64,000 bases of DNA from the NCBI GenBank assembly GCA_034419075.1, contig DAOULR010000017.1, forward strand, positions 1 through 64,000, written 5' to 3'. Shown piece after piece: positions 30,434 to 38,461 of the stretch (its first letter is position 1; each line of letters begins with the position of its first letter). The stretch is from E44-bin88 sp034419075 (GTDB lineage Bacteria; Chloroflexota; Dehalococcoidia; Dehalococcoidales; BS750m-G39). The notes beneath the pieces were generated by a model that was given only the letters and a program-made list of their open reading frames with translations, had not been told where the DNA came from and searched no databases. Position numbers and translations under genes: made by a program.

Positions 30434-32449
30434 TCACGCTCCCACCTCCTTCACCGGCATTTTCAAGGCAGCTCGCCACCACTCAGGGAAGAGATACTTA
30501 TTCTCGCGGTACAACCGCTCAAACTGGGCGTCGAGGATGTAGATGCTACACCGGTCTTCAGCACTCCTGATGCCACGACCACACATCTGCACGAGGGTGC
30601 GAATGGCACTGACGTTGTACCAGAGTTGCCCGCTCTTCTTGTCCGAGTGGAGTCTAGTAGATATCTGTTTATCACCCAGGTTAAGGAAAGGGACTTTCAT
30701 CACGACTGCAACGCGGCAAAGGTCACCGGGCAGGTTGACACCACGCTCCATGCTTGAGGCTACCAGCACTGTGCCGTTGGGTGCTTGTTTAAACTCTTCT
30801 AGCTTCGATTCCCGGTCCTTCGCCTGGTCGTAGGTAATCATCCACTTCTTGTGTCGGCTCATGCTGACCGTCTGCTGGGCATATCCATAGCTGACAGTGT
30901 GTACCAGTGCTTTTTCGTGGGGATGCTCGTCAAGAATTTTGTCCAGGGCAGCAATCGCCTTCGGGCGCTCCAGGTTCTCGGTTTTTTTCGTCAGATTTGC
31001 TGCTCTGAGAAAGTTGATGGGCCGGTGCTCAGGTGGAAAAGTCGAAGGCAGGTCAATGAAATCCACCTCGTCTCTCGGAATCCCCAGCGAGTGCGCCATT
31101 TCATCAGGGCTGATTATTGTTGCTGACATGAGAATAAAACGCTCAGCGTGCCGCCACAGATTGTGCTCGGCATATTTCGAGACGAAGACTGGCTTGAAGG
31201 TCCAGCGCTCATTCTCAGGCAGGAACACCCATTTTCCGACTTGTGAGACTTCCTGCAGGAAGAAGTCCAGTTTCCCTTTCATTCGCTCAAGCTCTCGCTC
31301 ACGTTTCAGGTCCTCGACACCGTAACTACTGGCAAGACGGTCGAGTTCGGCGTTAACTGCCGGCAGTGCGATGCTTCGTGCCCAATCAATCCAGGCTTCT
31401 TGTACCGTCTTTCGTGCCGGAGGTTCCAGCCCGAGACGGTCTATCCAGCGACGAGTGATTTCTACTCCTACGAAATTCATAAGAGAGGATTCGATGAGGT
31501 CTGCCTCATCCAATACCAACCACGGCCAGCCGCTAAACTGACCGATGTAATTAGCTTCGTTCAAGAAGAGAGCGGTATTGACCACTGCCAACTCTGCTCC
31601 GGCAGCCCTGGCCTTCTGTATCCTGTAAGGACAGCTCAACTTGGCGTAACACTTCTCTTCATCCTCTTCTTCGATATCAGGTGGGGCGCATTTACCATCG
31701 CAGCACCAGCGACAGTGGACTTCTTTCTTGCCGGTGCACATCGAAGCATTTATCTTGGGGAAAAGATGAGGATAACGGAGAGTCGGATAGTTAGCTCGCC
31801 CTTTGAGTTCTAGCGCATACTCCTTGTTCTCCAGGTCATACCCAAAATCGTCCACAAACTGTGCCTGGAGCTGCTTAGTCGTGCAGGTGTAGAGGAATCG
31901 AGTCCGAAGCAGACGCTGTGCGGCAGCAACAATCAGCGATTTCCCGGACCCTGTTGGTGCTTGCAGTAATATGAATTGCTTGGTACTGGCCTTTATTCGT
32001 TCCAGTGCTTTGAGTTGCGCCGGTCGGAATTCACTGAACCTGGCAGGCAGCCGGAGATCGGCCGGGGTGAGTTCCATTCTTTGGCTGGCTGGTTTTACCT
32101 TCACCTTGTTCAGGCGCCGGGCTACAATAACAGCGATGGCGTGGGAACATAGTCGCCTTTCACGACTTTCACCCCAAGCATGGGAGTAGCAAGTGCACGA
32201 ATAAGACCCGCCATCCAGGATAACCGTGTAGACGGGGAAGTTATCTCCCAACTCGACGTGTCCCGTGACAATCCATTTGTTGTCGCCAGCATCAATCACG
32301 TCATCTACCCGTTTCATCCCGCGCTCGACAATACTGCGACGGAAACCGGACTCCTCGATGAGTTGTTCCCGTACCTCAGAAAGGGTCAATTCGTGGTAGG
32401 GTTCATCCAGCTCCCATGTATCGATGACTGTTTCACTCGGTGTATTCAT
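30434..32449 (-). CDS. DinG/XPD-type DNA helicase with N-terminal SWIM zinc finger
   Basis: A 671-residue protein. A SWIM finger (YSCTC with LCSHA; C-x-C-xn-C-x-H) occupies roughly residues 65-100. The helicase has Walker A APTGSGKS, an Fe-S cluster region with several Cys (MCTGKKEVHCRWCCDGKC, then LSCPY), the DEAD box VLDEAD, and C-terminal motifs GTVLVASSMERGVNLPG and QMCGRGIRS. XPD/DinG helicases unwind 5' to 3'. ATG at 32449 is chosen because it overlaps the end of the upstream gene; a longer form would read through that gene. It is probably the replicative or recombination helicase of the element. Confidence 0.85.
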   Translation of the reverse strand: MNTPSETVIDTWELDEPYHELTLSEVREQLIEESGFRRSIVERGMKRVDDVIDAGDNKWIVTGHVELGDNFPVYTVILDGGSYSCTCYSHAWGESRERRLCSHAIAVIVARRLNKVKVKPASQRMELTPADLRLPARFSEFRPAQLKALERIKASTKQFILLQAPTGSGKSLIVAAAQRLLRTRFLYTCTTKQLQAQFVDDFGYDLENKEYALELKGRANYPTLRYPHLFPKINASMCTGKKEVHCRWCCDGKCAPPDIEEEDEEKCYAKLSCPYRIQKARAAGAELAVVNTALFLNEANYIGQFSGWPWLVLDEADLIESSLMNFVGVEITRRWIDRLGLEPPARKTVQEAWIDWARSIALPAVNAELDRLASSYGVEDLKRERELERMKGKLDFFLQEVSQVGKWVFLPENERWTFKPVFVSKYAEHNLWRHAERFILMSATIISPDEMAHSLGIPRDEVDFIDLPSTFPPEHRPINFLRAANLTKKTENLERPKAIAALDKILDEHPHEKALVHTVSYGYAQQTVSMSRHKKWMITYDQAKDRESKLEEFKQAPNGTVLVASSMERGVNLPGDLCRVAVVMKVPFLNLGDKQISTRLHSDKKSGQLWYNVSAIRTLVQMCGRGIRSAEDRCSIYILDAQFERLYRENKYLFPEWWRAALKMPVKEVGA

Positions 32450-32981
32450 CAACTTCTTTCTCCAGTACTCCAAGTAACGACTGCAAGCGGCGATAGGCAG
32501 ATAACCTTTCTTGAAGAACAGACATGTATTTACTTCTCTCCGGATGGGCCATGAACACCTGAATATAATCAACCAGGTCAGACTCAGCCTGCTTGTCGTC
32601 TCCAGCTTTGACCATGATGTCCAGTTGCTCGACTATCTCTTCCACCTCCCTGTATATCCGCGTATGCTGGAAAGTCCGTGCTTTCTGCTGGGCGATGGCT
32701 GATTGCACACTCCAGAGGGCAGATTGCTTCGCTCGCAGCGTGATGATCTGTAGCCCGAGATGGATTGCGTCACGGACCACATCGGCATTGGTTCGATAGT
32801 CACTGCCGGGGTCTTCTTTTAATTCGGTGACCCAGCGCTGAAAAGACTTCGGGAACTTGGCTCCCAGGAATATTTCGTGTCCCTTCTTGTCTTCACTGCT
32901 AGTGTAGGGCCGGCGATCTACCAGCACGGACAAGGGACTGGTAAGCGACAAATTACTATCATCAAGTTCCCAAGTATCCAT
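32433..32981 (-). CDS. helical hypothetical protein, first gene of the DNA-processing operon
   Basis: A 182-residue protein starting MDTWELDDSNLSL, a peptide nearly repeated at the start of the helicase (DTWELDEPYHEL). A ribbon-helix-helix-like part follows (FLGAKFPKSFQRWV, TNADVVRDAIHLGLQ), then two long amphipathic helices. The middle could be a small DNA-binding unit. It overlaps the helicase gene by 17 bases, so the two are co-expressed. No family is recognised. Confidence 0.5.
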   Translation of the reverse strand: MDTWELDDSNLSLTSPLSVLVDRRPYTSSEDKKGHEIFLGAKFPKSFQRWVTELKEDPGSDYRTNADVVRDAIHLGLQIITLRAKQSALWSVQSAIAQQKARTFQHTRIYREVEEIVEQLDIMVKAGDDKQAESDLVDYIQVFMAHPERSKYMSVLQERLSAYRRLQSLLGVLEKEVDEYTE

Positions 32982-33049
32982 TGGCGCCCCCTTTTCTTGG
33001 CTATATTTATATGGTTACTATGAAGTCTCGGATCCAAAAAATGACTTCA

Positions 33050-33270
33050 AGACTTCTTTTTTCTCAGGCTCGTTTACGCAGGCATGGGTATTGAAGTGTG
33101 AAGTCTGACTTGCGATACTTTGATATGTCGAGACTTGGATACTTCAGGTACTTCTGGACCTTCATACCTGTCTACTCTAACTACTTCTTGACCTGATACC
33201 AGGTTGACTTCGACCACTTGATAACTTCCTTATTCACTTACTTCAACCACTTCAGGAGTTCTTGACCTCC
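33050..33270. repeat. region dense in GAAGT/ACTTC repeats
   Basis: The + strand contains more than a dozen ACTTC/GACTT or inverted GAAGT motifs in about 220 bases, many within TGAAGT or ACTTCA. The gap between the Cro-like operon and the helicase operon is therefore not random. On the minus strand, many GAAGT copies fall in the same reading frame as Glu-Val codons. It could be an operator or origin, or the remains of a repetitive protein tail. Confidence 0.55.
33074..33229 (-). pseudogene. in-frame continuation of the 33230 gene beyond a stop codon
   Basis: After the TAA at 33230-33232 the same frame stays open for about 51 codons. It encodes a Val-rich stretch (YQVVEVNLVSGQEVV, then GPEVPEVSK) that continues the style of the upstream end (TPEVVEVSE). 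A stop next occurs at 33074. This suggests a former longer protein cut by a nonsense change, or stop-codon readthrough. Chance is possible because the DNA itself is repetitive. Confidence 0.35.
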
Positions 33271-33541
33271 TGACCTGAGGGGCTTTTCTTCTTAAGAAGT
33301 TCTCGACTTTTACAGTTTCGGAGTAATCTCCCCTTTGCCGATGGTCTTCCGAAATAACGCACTGTGCCGTATTTTCTTCGAAAACCAAGGCTGCATCGTA
33401 ATTCGCAGAGGAGTCAGAATCGATGTCGGTTTCACCGGATACCCGGCGCCTGTAGGATGTAGCTATCATGGAGGCTAATTCCTTTAGCCCTTCTGCCAAT
33501 TTCTGCCTTTGGGCAGCGTTGAGGTTATTTTTGATGACCAT
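33230..33541 (-). CDS. small hypothetical protein behind Cro-like regulator
   Basis: A 103-residue protein. The N-terminal half is helical (LNAAQRQKLAEGLKELASMIATSYRRR), the C-terminal half basic and then Val/Glu-rich (RRKAPQVRRSRTPEVVEVSE). It overlaps the Cro-like gene by 17 bases and is read with it from the leftward switch promoter. It may be an early regulator. No family is recognised. Confidence 0.5.
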   Translation of the reverse strand: MVIKNNLNAAQRQKLAEGLKELASMIATSYRRRVSGETDIDSDSSANYDAALVFEENTAQCVISEDHRQRGDYSETVKVENFLRRKAPQVRRSRTPEVVEVSE

Positions 33542-33758
33542 CGTTATCCTCTACTACGAAAAGATCATCGAAGGTCAGAGGGGCCAACATCTCCAGCATC
33601 TTACGTCTGAGTTTGGGTGAAGGACTCCGAGTTCCGCATACAAGTTGACTCATATAGCCGCTGCTAACTCCCAGCTTGCCGGCAAATTCATTCTGGGACA
33701 TGTTATGCCTGGCTATGCTGTCCCAGATCGCTTTAGGATTAACACGAACTCGGTACAA
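33525..33758 (-). CDS. XRE-family (Cro-like) regulator
   Basis: A 77-residue protein with a helix-turn-helix of the XRE type (MSQNEFAGKLGVSSGYMSQLVCGTRSPSPKLRRKML). It starts at TTG with AAGGAGACGCC upstream. It is transcribed leftward from the switch region, ahead of the replication genes, whereas the other XRE gene is read rightward with an ImmA-like partner. This is the classical layout of a Cro/CI-type decision switch, so it probably controls entry into the active state. Confidence 0.75.
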   Translation of the reverse strand: MYRVRVNPKAIWDSIARHNMSQNEFAGKLGVSSGYMSQLVCGTRSPSPKLRRKMLEMLAPLTFDDLFVVEDNDGHQK

Positions 33759-33798
33759 GGCGTCTCCTTGTTTGCTGGTGTTTGCTCTAGTGATAACA

Positions 33799-33828
33799 AT
33801 TATATAACTAGACTCCCCCTCTAGTCAA
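33799..33828 (-). promoter_or_regulatory. leftward promoter of the switch region
   Basis: On the minus strand TTGACT (33828-33823), an 18-base spacer and TATAAT (33804-33799) are seen, about 40 bases before the Cro-like gene. The palindromic operator lies inside the spacer and overlaps the -35 box. Confidence 0.7.
33808..33825. promoter_or_regulatory. palindromic operator in the divergent switch region
   Basis: ACTAGA and TCTAGT form a perfect six-base inverted repeat with a six-base centre, located between the -35 and -10 boxes of the leftward promoter. A further half-site-like CACTAGAG lies toward the Cro-like gene, around 33785-33793. It is a likely binding site for one or both XRE proteins. 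Confidence 0.6.
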
Positions 33829-33878
33829 TCAAGAAATGGTTCTATAGCAAGCGTGAGAAAATAATACTTGCTGAACAC

Positions 33879-33907
33879 TTGCATTTATCACACAAATATG
33901 TTACAAT
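33879..33907 (+). promoter_or_regulatory. rightward promoter of the XRE-ImmA operon
   Basis: TTGCAT (33879-33884), a 17-base spacer and TACAAT (33902-33907) lie about 35 bases upstream of the rightward XRE gene. The promoter is divergent from the leftward one, with the operator between them. Confidence 0.65.
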
Positions 33908-33941
33908 CGTGGCATAATCGAGGAAAGGAGAGGAGTTGGAT

Positions 33942-34325
33942 ATGAGTGAGTTGGGAAATTATCTGCGGGAATTAAGAACGCGAAAACGCTTAAGCCTACG
34001 TGAGGTTGAGAAAATCTCAGACGCTTCGGGTTCTTATTTATCGCAGGTGGAGCAAGGCAAACGACAACCCAGCGCCGATTTGCTGCGGAAAATAGCTCCA
34101 GCCTATAGCGCAAGTGTGAGAGATCTCTTGGCTAAAGCAGGATATCTGGATGAGCCGGAAGTTAAAATGGGTGACCAAGACCGCATTGAATGGGCCTATA
34201 AGGCAGTGCTCTCTGACCCAGATTACAAGTTCGGAACAAGTTTGGGACCCCAGGGTTTAACGCTCGAGGCGAAAAGATTCATTATAGAAATGTACGAGAA
34301 AGCTACGGGAAGGAAGCTTCTGTAG
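33942..34325 (+). CDS. XRE-family repressor (ImmR/CI-like)
   Basis: A 127-residue protein. The N-terminal 65 residues are a clear XRE helix-turn-helix (LGNYLRELRTRKRLSLREVEK, SYLSQVEQGKRQPSADLLRKI). The remainder is a short helical tail. ATG at 33942 is chosen because GGAGAGGAG lies seven bases upstream; a TTG two codons earlier sits within that site. It is followed after one base by the ImmA/IrrE-like gene, so the two probably form a repressor and anti-repressor pair controlling excision. Confidence 0.82.
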   Translation: MSELGNYLRELRTRKRLSLREVEKISDASGSYLSQVEQGKRQPSADLLRKIAPAYSASVRDLLAKAGYLDEPEVKMGDQDRIEWAYKAVLSDPDYKFGTSLGPQGLTLEAKRFIIEMYEKATGRKLL

Positions 34326-34326
34326 A

Positions 34327-35355
34327 ATGGCTAGCCAGCTTGATGATTTCTGCCAATTGATACAATCAAATCATGGCAGTCCTGAGGCTATTTCTCCTGG
34401 AGACCTAGCTGGCGTCTTCGTTTCTCACTCGGGCCTGTCATCAAGCCCGAGCTTCATGGAACTTCATTCTGTCCTACACAGGTATGGCGTTGCTGAAATT
34501 ACAGCTGCCGACATGAAGGCCGGTAAGATGAAAGGGCACCATTTTTCTTACAAAGAGCAAGCCTATACCGTAATGTACGAAAAGGATTTATGGACGGGCT
34601 CTATTGAGCACGTTATGCTGCACGAGCTTTATGAGATCATCGCAGAACGTTGTGAAAAATGGTGCCCTGGTTATAAGGCACCCCTAGTGCCTCAGATATG
34701 CCCAGGTGCGAACCGGTTTGCCGCTGCTGCGCTGATGCAAACAGACGTATTTCTGGAGGCACTCTTCGAGAGTGGTTTCGATACTGTGCAATTGCATCAT
34801 CGCTTCTGGAGAGCGTATTCATCGGTAGGAATTAGAGCTGTGGATCTCCTTAACGAGCGGAATAAGGAATTGGCGCAGGAAGAGAAGATTGATCTTATGG
34901 TCATGATATATGAACGAATGGAGCAAGGGGAGCCTGATAAATGGAGTTTCTGTACGCCAGATAAGTTCGAGGTCAGATACTCAGCCAGAACGAAAGGAAT
35001 AAAGTTGGGAACCAAGGGAGGCGTGTGGCTTCCTGGTGGACGGTTAAGAGGGCCAAACTATAGGGCACCACGATATCCATGGCACCTTATACCAAAGACG
35101 GGTGATGGCGTAGTGCCAAATTCTATCGTCTGCGAAGTGATTAATACTGCCCAGTGTCACTGCGTGAAGAGAGTCACCGGTTTTGACTTGTGGGGTACTA
35201 ATGACCTCACGTTCGTAGCCCAACCGGTTTTATGGTTTGGGAAACTTGCCAAAGTCGTTTTGGTTGGAGTCCGGTATAAGGATAGGGGAATGCTAAATAC
35301 ACAACTTAAGCACATTGCCCCTGTAATGGTTAACGAATCCTATCAGATGATATGA
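34327..35355 (+). CDS. ImmA/IrrE-like protein with altered metallopeptidase motif
   Basis: A 342-residue protein. The region EHVMLHELYEII followed by GANRFAAAALMQ resembles ImmA/IrrE peptidases (HELxH and E-x2-AN-FA-x3-LMP). However the second zinc His is replaced by Glu (H99, E100, E103). The C-terminal 140 residues are beta-rich and unfamiliar. ImmA-type proteases cleave the partner repressor to trigger excision. Here the enzyme may use an altered zinc site, or act as a non-catalytic sensor. It is co-transcribed with the XRE repressor. Confidence 0.6.
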   Translation: MASQLDDFCQLIQSNHGSPEAISPGDLAGVFVSHSGLSSSPSFMELHSVLHRYGVAEITAADMKAGKMKGHHFSYKEQAYTVMYEKDLWTGSIEHVMLHELYEIIAERCEKWCPGYKAPLVPQICPGANRFAAAALMQTDVFLEALFESGFDTVQLHHRFWRAYSSVGIRAVDLLNERNKELAQEEKIDLMVMIYERMEQGEPDKWSFCTPDKFEVRYSARTKGIKLGTKGGVWLPGGRLRGPNYRAPRYPWHLIPKTGDGVVPNSIVCEVINTAQCHCVKRVTGFDLWGTNDLTFVAQPVLWFGKLAKVVLVGVRYKDRGMLNTQLKHIAPVMVNESYQMI

Positions 35356-35437
35356 AATATGAAAAAATGAGATATTATTTGATTCCGATGATAAGTTTAG
35401 AATTGGGTGGGGCTAATAGCGGGAAAGGGAGGTAATC

Positions 35438-37105
35438 ATGAAAGTAGCAATTTATGCCAGAGTATCTTCTGACCGTCAAGATGTTGATCTTTCTATTTCG
35501 GCTCAGCTAAAAGCACTGCGGGACTACGCCTCGCGTAATGCCCACAAAGTAGTTAAGGAATATATTGACGAGGCAGAGAGCGGCCGGTCTATCGATAGAC
35601 CTGGCTTTAAGCAAATGATCACCGCGGCTAGACAAAAACCTCCATTGTTTACGGCCATTCTGGTGTGGAAGTTATCAAGGTTTGCCCGGAATAGGGAAGA
35701 TTCCATAATCTACAAGTCTCTTCTGAGGAAACACGGAGTTCAAGTTCTTTCAATCAATGAGCCTGTGGAAGATACTCCGTCCGGAAGACTGCTTGAAGGA
35801 ATTATTGAAGTCATAGATGAGTTCTACTCAGCCAATCTTTCCCAGGACGTGACCAGGGGGATGAGAGAGACTGCTTCCAGAGGCTTTTACCCAGGCGGAC
35901 CACCGCCATATGGCTACAAAAGAGTGAAAATCCAAGATGGTAGCGTTCAGAGAGTGAAGCTTGAACCTGACCCGGTGACGGCGCCGGTCGTGGAGAGGAT
36001 ATTCAAAGAGTGCCTGTCAGGTACCGGTCTTCTGGAGATTACAAAAGGTCTTAACCATGATGGTCTGAAAACTCGTAAGAACTACGAGTGGAGCAAGACT
36101 ACTGTACACAAAGTTCTTAAGAATGAGGCTTATACCGGAGTACTGCTATGGGGCCAAGAATCAGCAAACGGGAACAATGGAAATCGCCTGCCTCATATAC
36201 GTGTGGAAGGAGCCTGGCCTGCCATCGTCGACCGTGAGACTTTCGAAAAAGTCCAGGCAAAGCTGAGTGCGAGGGCACCAAAGATAACTCACCCCCGGGT
36301 GGTTCATAGCGAATATATCCTCAGCGGTCTGTTACGATGCAAGACATGTAATGCCGCTATGGTAGGACATGCGGTGAAATCCGGGAAATTCTTTTACTAC
36401 ATGTGTGGCAATGCCCGAAAAAGAGGCCGCGGTCAATGTACTACCCCTCTGCTGCCTAAAGACAGAATCGAGCAATTTGTTATTGACCGGCTGAAGCGGT
36501 TTATCTTGACTGAGGAAAACCTTGAAGACCTGGTAAAGATGATAAACGTGGATTTAGCTCGACAGTGTGATGGTGAGAGTACCCGACTGGAAATCATCAA
36601 TGCTCAATTAGAGGAAACGGATGGCAGATTGGCTAAGCTTTATGATGCCCTTGAAACGGGCGAATTCAAAGGCGGAGAGCTCGCTCCGAGGATAAAGGAA
36701 TTATTCGAGAAGAAAGAGGAACTTCAGCAGGCAAAGATTGAGGCGGAAGAGGCTCTGAAGTACCATACCGTCGAGCTTGCGAATCGAGCTGTAGTTCATG
36801 AATATGTACAAGACTTGAGGACGCTGCTCGAAGAATCTTCAATAGTATCACAAAAAGTCTTCTTACGTTCTTTCGTAGAAAGGATTGATGTGGATGATAC
36901 CAACGCGAAGGTGATTTATACTATGCCGATACCTCCAGACGCCCCACCGCCAACGGACACGATGCCAGTTTTACCTATCGTCCCCGACGGCCCACTTTTT
37001 TTGCGTTATTCGTTCTCTCAGTCTATTTTTAAGAGGAGAAATCGTTGCAAGAATACACCGAGCGGTTGGGTTACGCGCCGCTGGGCAGGCTGCTGCTCCG
37101 CCTGA
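35438..37105 (+). CDS. large serine recombinase (integrase)
   Basis: A 555-residue enzyme. The resolvase catalytic domain (1-150) has the nucleophile Ser in YARVSSDRQ and the SRFAR and SGR motifs. A recombinase domain follows (about 165-265), then a zinc ribbon (LLRCKTCNAAM with MCGNARKRGRGQC) and a coiled coil (about 385-450). It should catalyse site-specific integration and, with a directionality factor, excision. GGGAGGTAATC precedes the ATG. The last 20 codons run into the MATE gene and read like accidental sequence, so the junction with the chromosome is probably just there. Confidence 0.92.
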   Translation: MKVAIYARVSSDRQDVDLSISAQLKALRDYASRNAHKVVKEYIDEAESGRSIDRPGFKQMITAARQKPPLFTAILVWKLSRFARNREDSIIYKSLLRKHGVQVLSINEPVEDTPSGRLLEGIIEVIDEFYSANLSQDVTRGMRETASRGFYPGGPPPYGYKRVKIQDGSVQRVKLEPDPVTAPVVERIFKECLSGTGLLEITKGLNHDGLKTRKNYEWSKTTVHKVLKNEAYTGVLLWGQESANGNNGNRLPHIRVEGAWPAIVDRETFEKVQAKLSARAPKITHPRVVHSEYILSGLLRCKTCNAAMVGHAVKSGKFFYYMCGNARKRGRGQCTTPLLPKDRIEQFVIDRLKRFILTEENLEDLVKMINVDLARQCDGESTRLEIINAQLEETDGRLAKLYDALETGEFKGGELAPRIKELFEKKEELQQAKIEAEEALKYHTVELANRAVVHEYVQDLRTLLEESSIVSQKVFLRSFVERIDVDDTNAKVIYTMPIPPDAPPPTDTMPVLPIVPDGPLFLRYSFSQSIFKRRNRCKNTPSGWVTRRWAGCCSA

Positions 37106-38427
37106 GCCTGCCCAGTATAGCTGCTACCGTAACCATCAGTCTTTATAACATCGTTGACACCTTCTGGGTGGCGAAACTGGGTCATGGGGCTATCGCCGCG
37201 CTGACGATAGTGTTACCTTACCAGATTCTCTTTTTCGCCATGGGTATCGGCAGCGGCATCGGCGTGGCCGCCCTCGTTTCGCGGCGCTTCGGTGAGAATA
37301 ATCCCCAAGCCACCAATCACGTGGCCGGACAGATATTCTGCGTGGCCGCCTTCTGGGGGCTGCTCTTTATGACGGGGGCGGCTTTGTTCACGGAGGGCAT
37401 CCTGAATACCTTCGGCGCCACGCCGGATATCATGGGATACGGCACCCAGTATCTGGGCATCGTGGCTTTTGGTGCCCCCCAGATAATCTTCGCCATGTTG
37501 GCCAGCAGCCTGATTCGCGGGTCGGGCGACGCCGTAAAACCGATGATTATCATGATAACCGCCAGTATTGTCAACATCATCCTGGACCCGTTGATGATTC
37601 TGGGGCTGGGGCCCTTCCCGGAGATGGGGGTGAGTGGGGCGGCGCTGGCCACGGTTATCGCCCAGTCGGTGGGGGCGAGCATCGCTCTCTACTTCCTGCT
37701 GGGGCGCCGGACGGCTTACCGGATAAAAATCGCCAACCTTAAACCTGACTTTTCCATACTGAAGGATATTTACCGCGTCGGCGCCCCTTCAACCATACTG
37801 ATGATAACGGAGAGCCTGGCCTTTATTCTGTTCAACACGGTGGTTTCCTCTTTCGGCTCGGTGGCTATCGCCGCCGTGGGGCTGGTGGTGCGCATCGCCG
37901 ACTTGGCCTTTATGCCCGTCTACGGGCTATCCGACGGGCTGCTGCCCATCGTCGGCTTTAACTTCGGCGCCGGCTACTTCAAGCGGCTGTGGAAGGCGGT
38001 TAAATTGGCCTCGTTGAGCATCATGCTGCTGCTCGGCGTGGGCGTGCTCCTTATTGAGGGCCTGGCGCCGCAGATTGTGAGCATCTTCAGCAGCGACCCA
38101 GAGTTGCTGGCGGTGACGGTGCCGGCCATGCGCATCATGTTAGCCACCATGCTTTTAGGGGGGCCGAGCGTGATGTTCATCACCACCTTTCAGGGGCTGT
38201 CCAACGGCACCATGGCACTGGTTCTGTCGCTGGTGCGCCAGTTAATCTTCTTTATCCCCCTGTTGTACCTTTTCCGCTATCTTATGGGGCTGAACGGGGT
38301 CTGGTTGTCGCTGCCGGCTTCGGACGTCTTAAGCTTTGCGGTGAGCTTTAGCGTCATCTACCGGGAATACCGGAAGCAAAAAAAGAGCGGGAAGTGGCTG
38401 GACGGGCCTCCACCCCCCAGAAAGTGA
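37045..38427 (+). CDS. MATE-family efflux transporter
   Basis: A 460-residue membrane protein with about twelve hydrophobic segments and MATE signatures (LSLPSIAATVTISLYNIVDTFWV, GIGSGIGVAALVSRRFGE, GALFTEG). It exports cationic drugs or metabolites using a Na+ or H+ gradient. It is full length, so the adjacent recombinase has not truncated it, but its start region overlaps the recombinase end by 61 bases. The start is TTG at 37045 with AGAGGAG six bases upstream. It marks the beginning of the chromosomal part. Confidence 0.9.
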   Translation: MQEYTERLGYAPLGRLLLRLSLPSIAATVTISLYNIVDTFWVAKLGHGAIAALTIVLPYQILFFAMGIGSGIGVAALVSRRFGENNPQATNHVAGQIFCVAAFWGLLFMTGAALFTEGILNTFGATPDIMGYGTQYLGIVAFGAPQIIFAMLASSLIRGSGDAVKPMIIMITASIVNIILDPLMILGLGPFPEMGVSGAALATVIAQSVGASIALYFLLGRRTAYRIKIANLKPDFSILKDIYRVGAPSTILMITESLAFILFNTVVSSFGSVAIAAVGLVVRIADLAFMPVYGLSDGLLPIVGFNFGAGYFKRLWKAVKLASLSIMLLLGVGVLLIEGLAPQIVSIFSSDPELLAVTVPAMRIMLATMLLGGPSVMFITTFQGLSNGTMALVLSLVRQLIFFIPLLYLFRYLMGLNGVWLSLPASDVLSFAVSFSVIYREYRKQKKSGKWLDGPPPPRK

Positions 38428-38461
38428 GGGGGGACAGAGGTTACGCCTTAGACACCGGTCA

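Noticed and set aside
36900..37100. tRNA gene as the integration target
   Set aside because: No tRNA-like cloverleaf or TTCAAAT/GGTTCGA box is visible at the junction; the MATE 5' region is the better candidate.
37045..38427. MATE gene disrupted by element insertion
   Set aside because: The protein has a normal family N-terminus and full length with a usable start and ribosome binding site.
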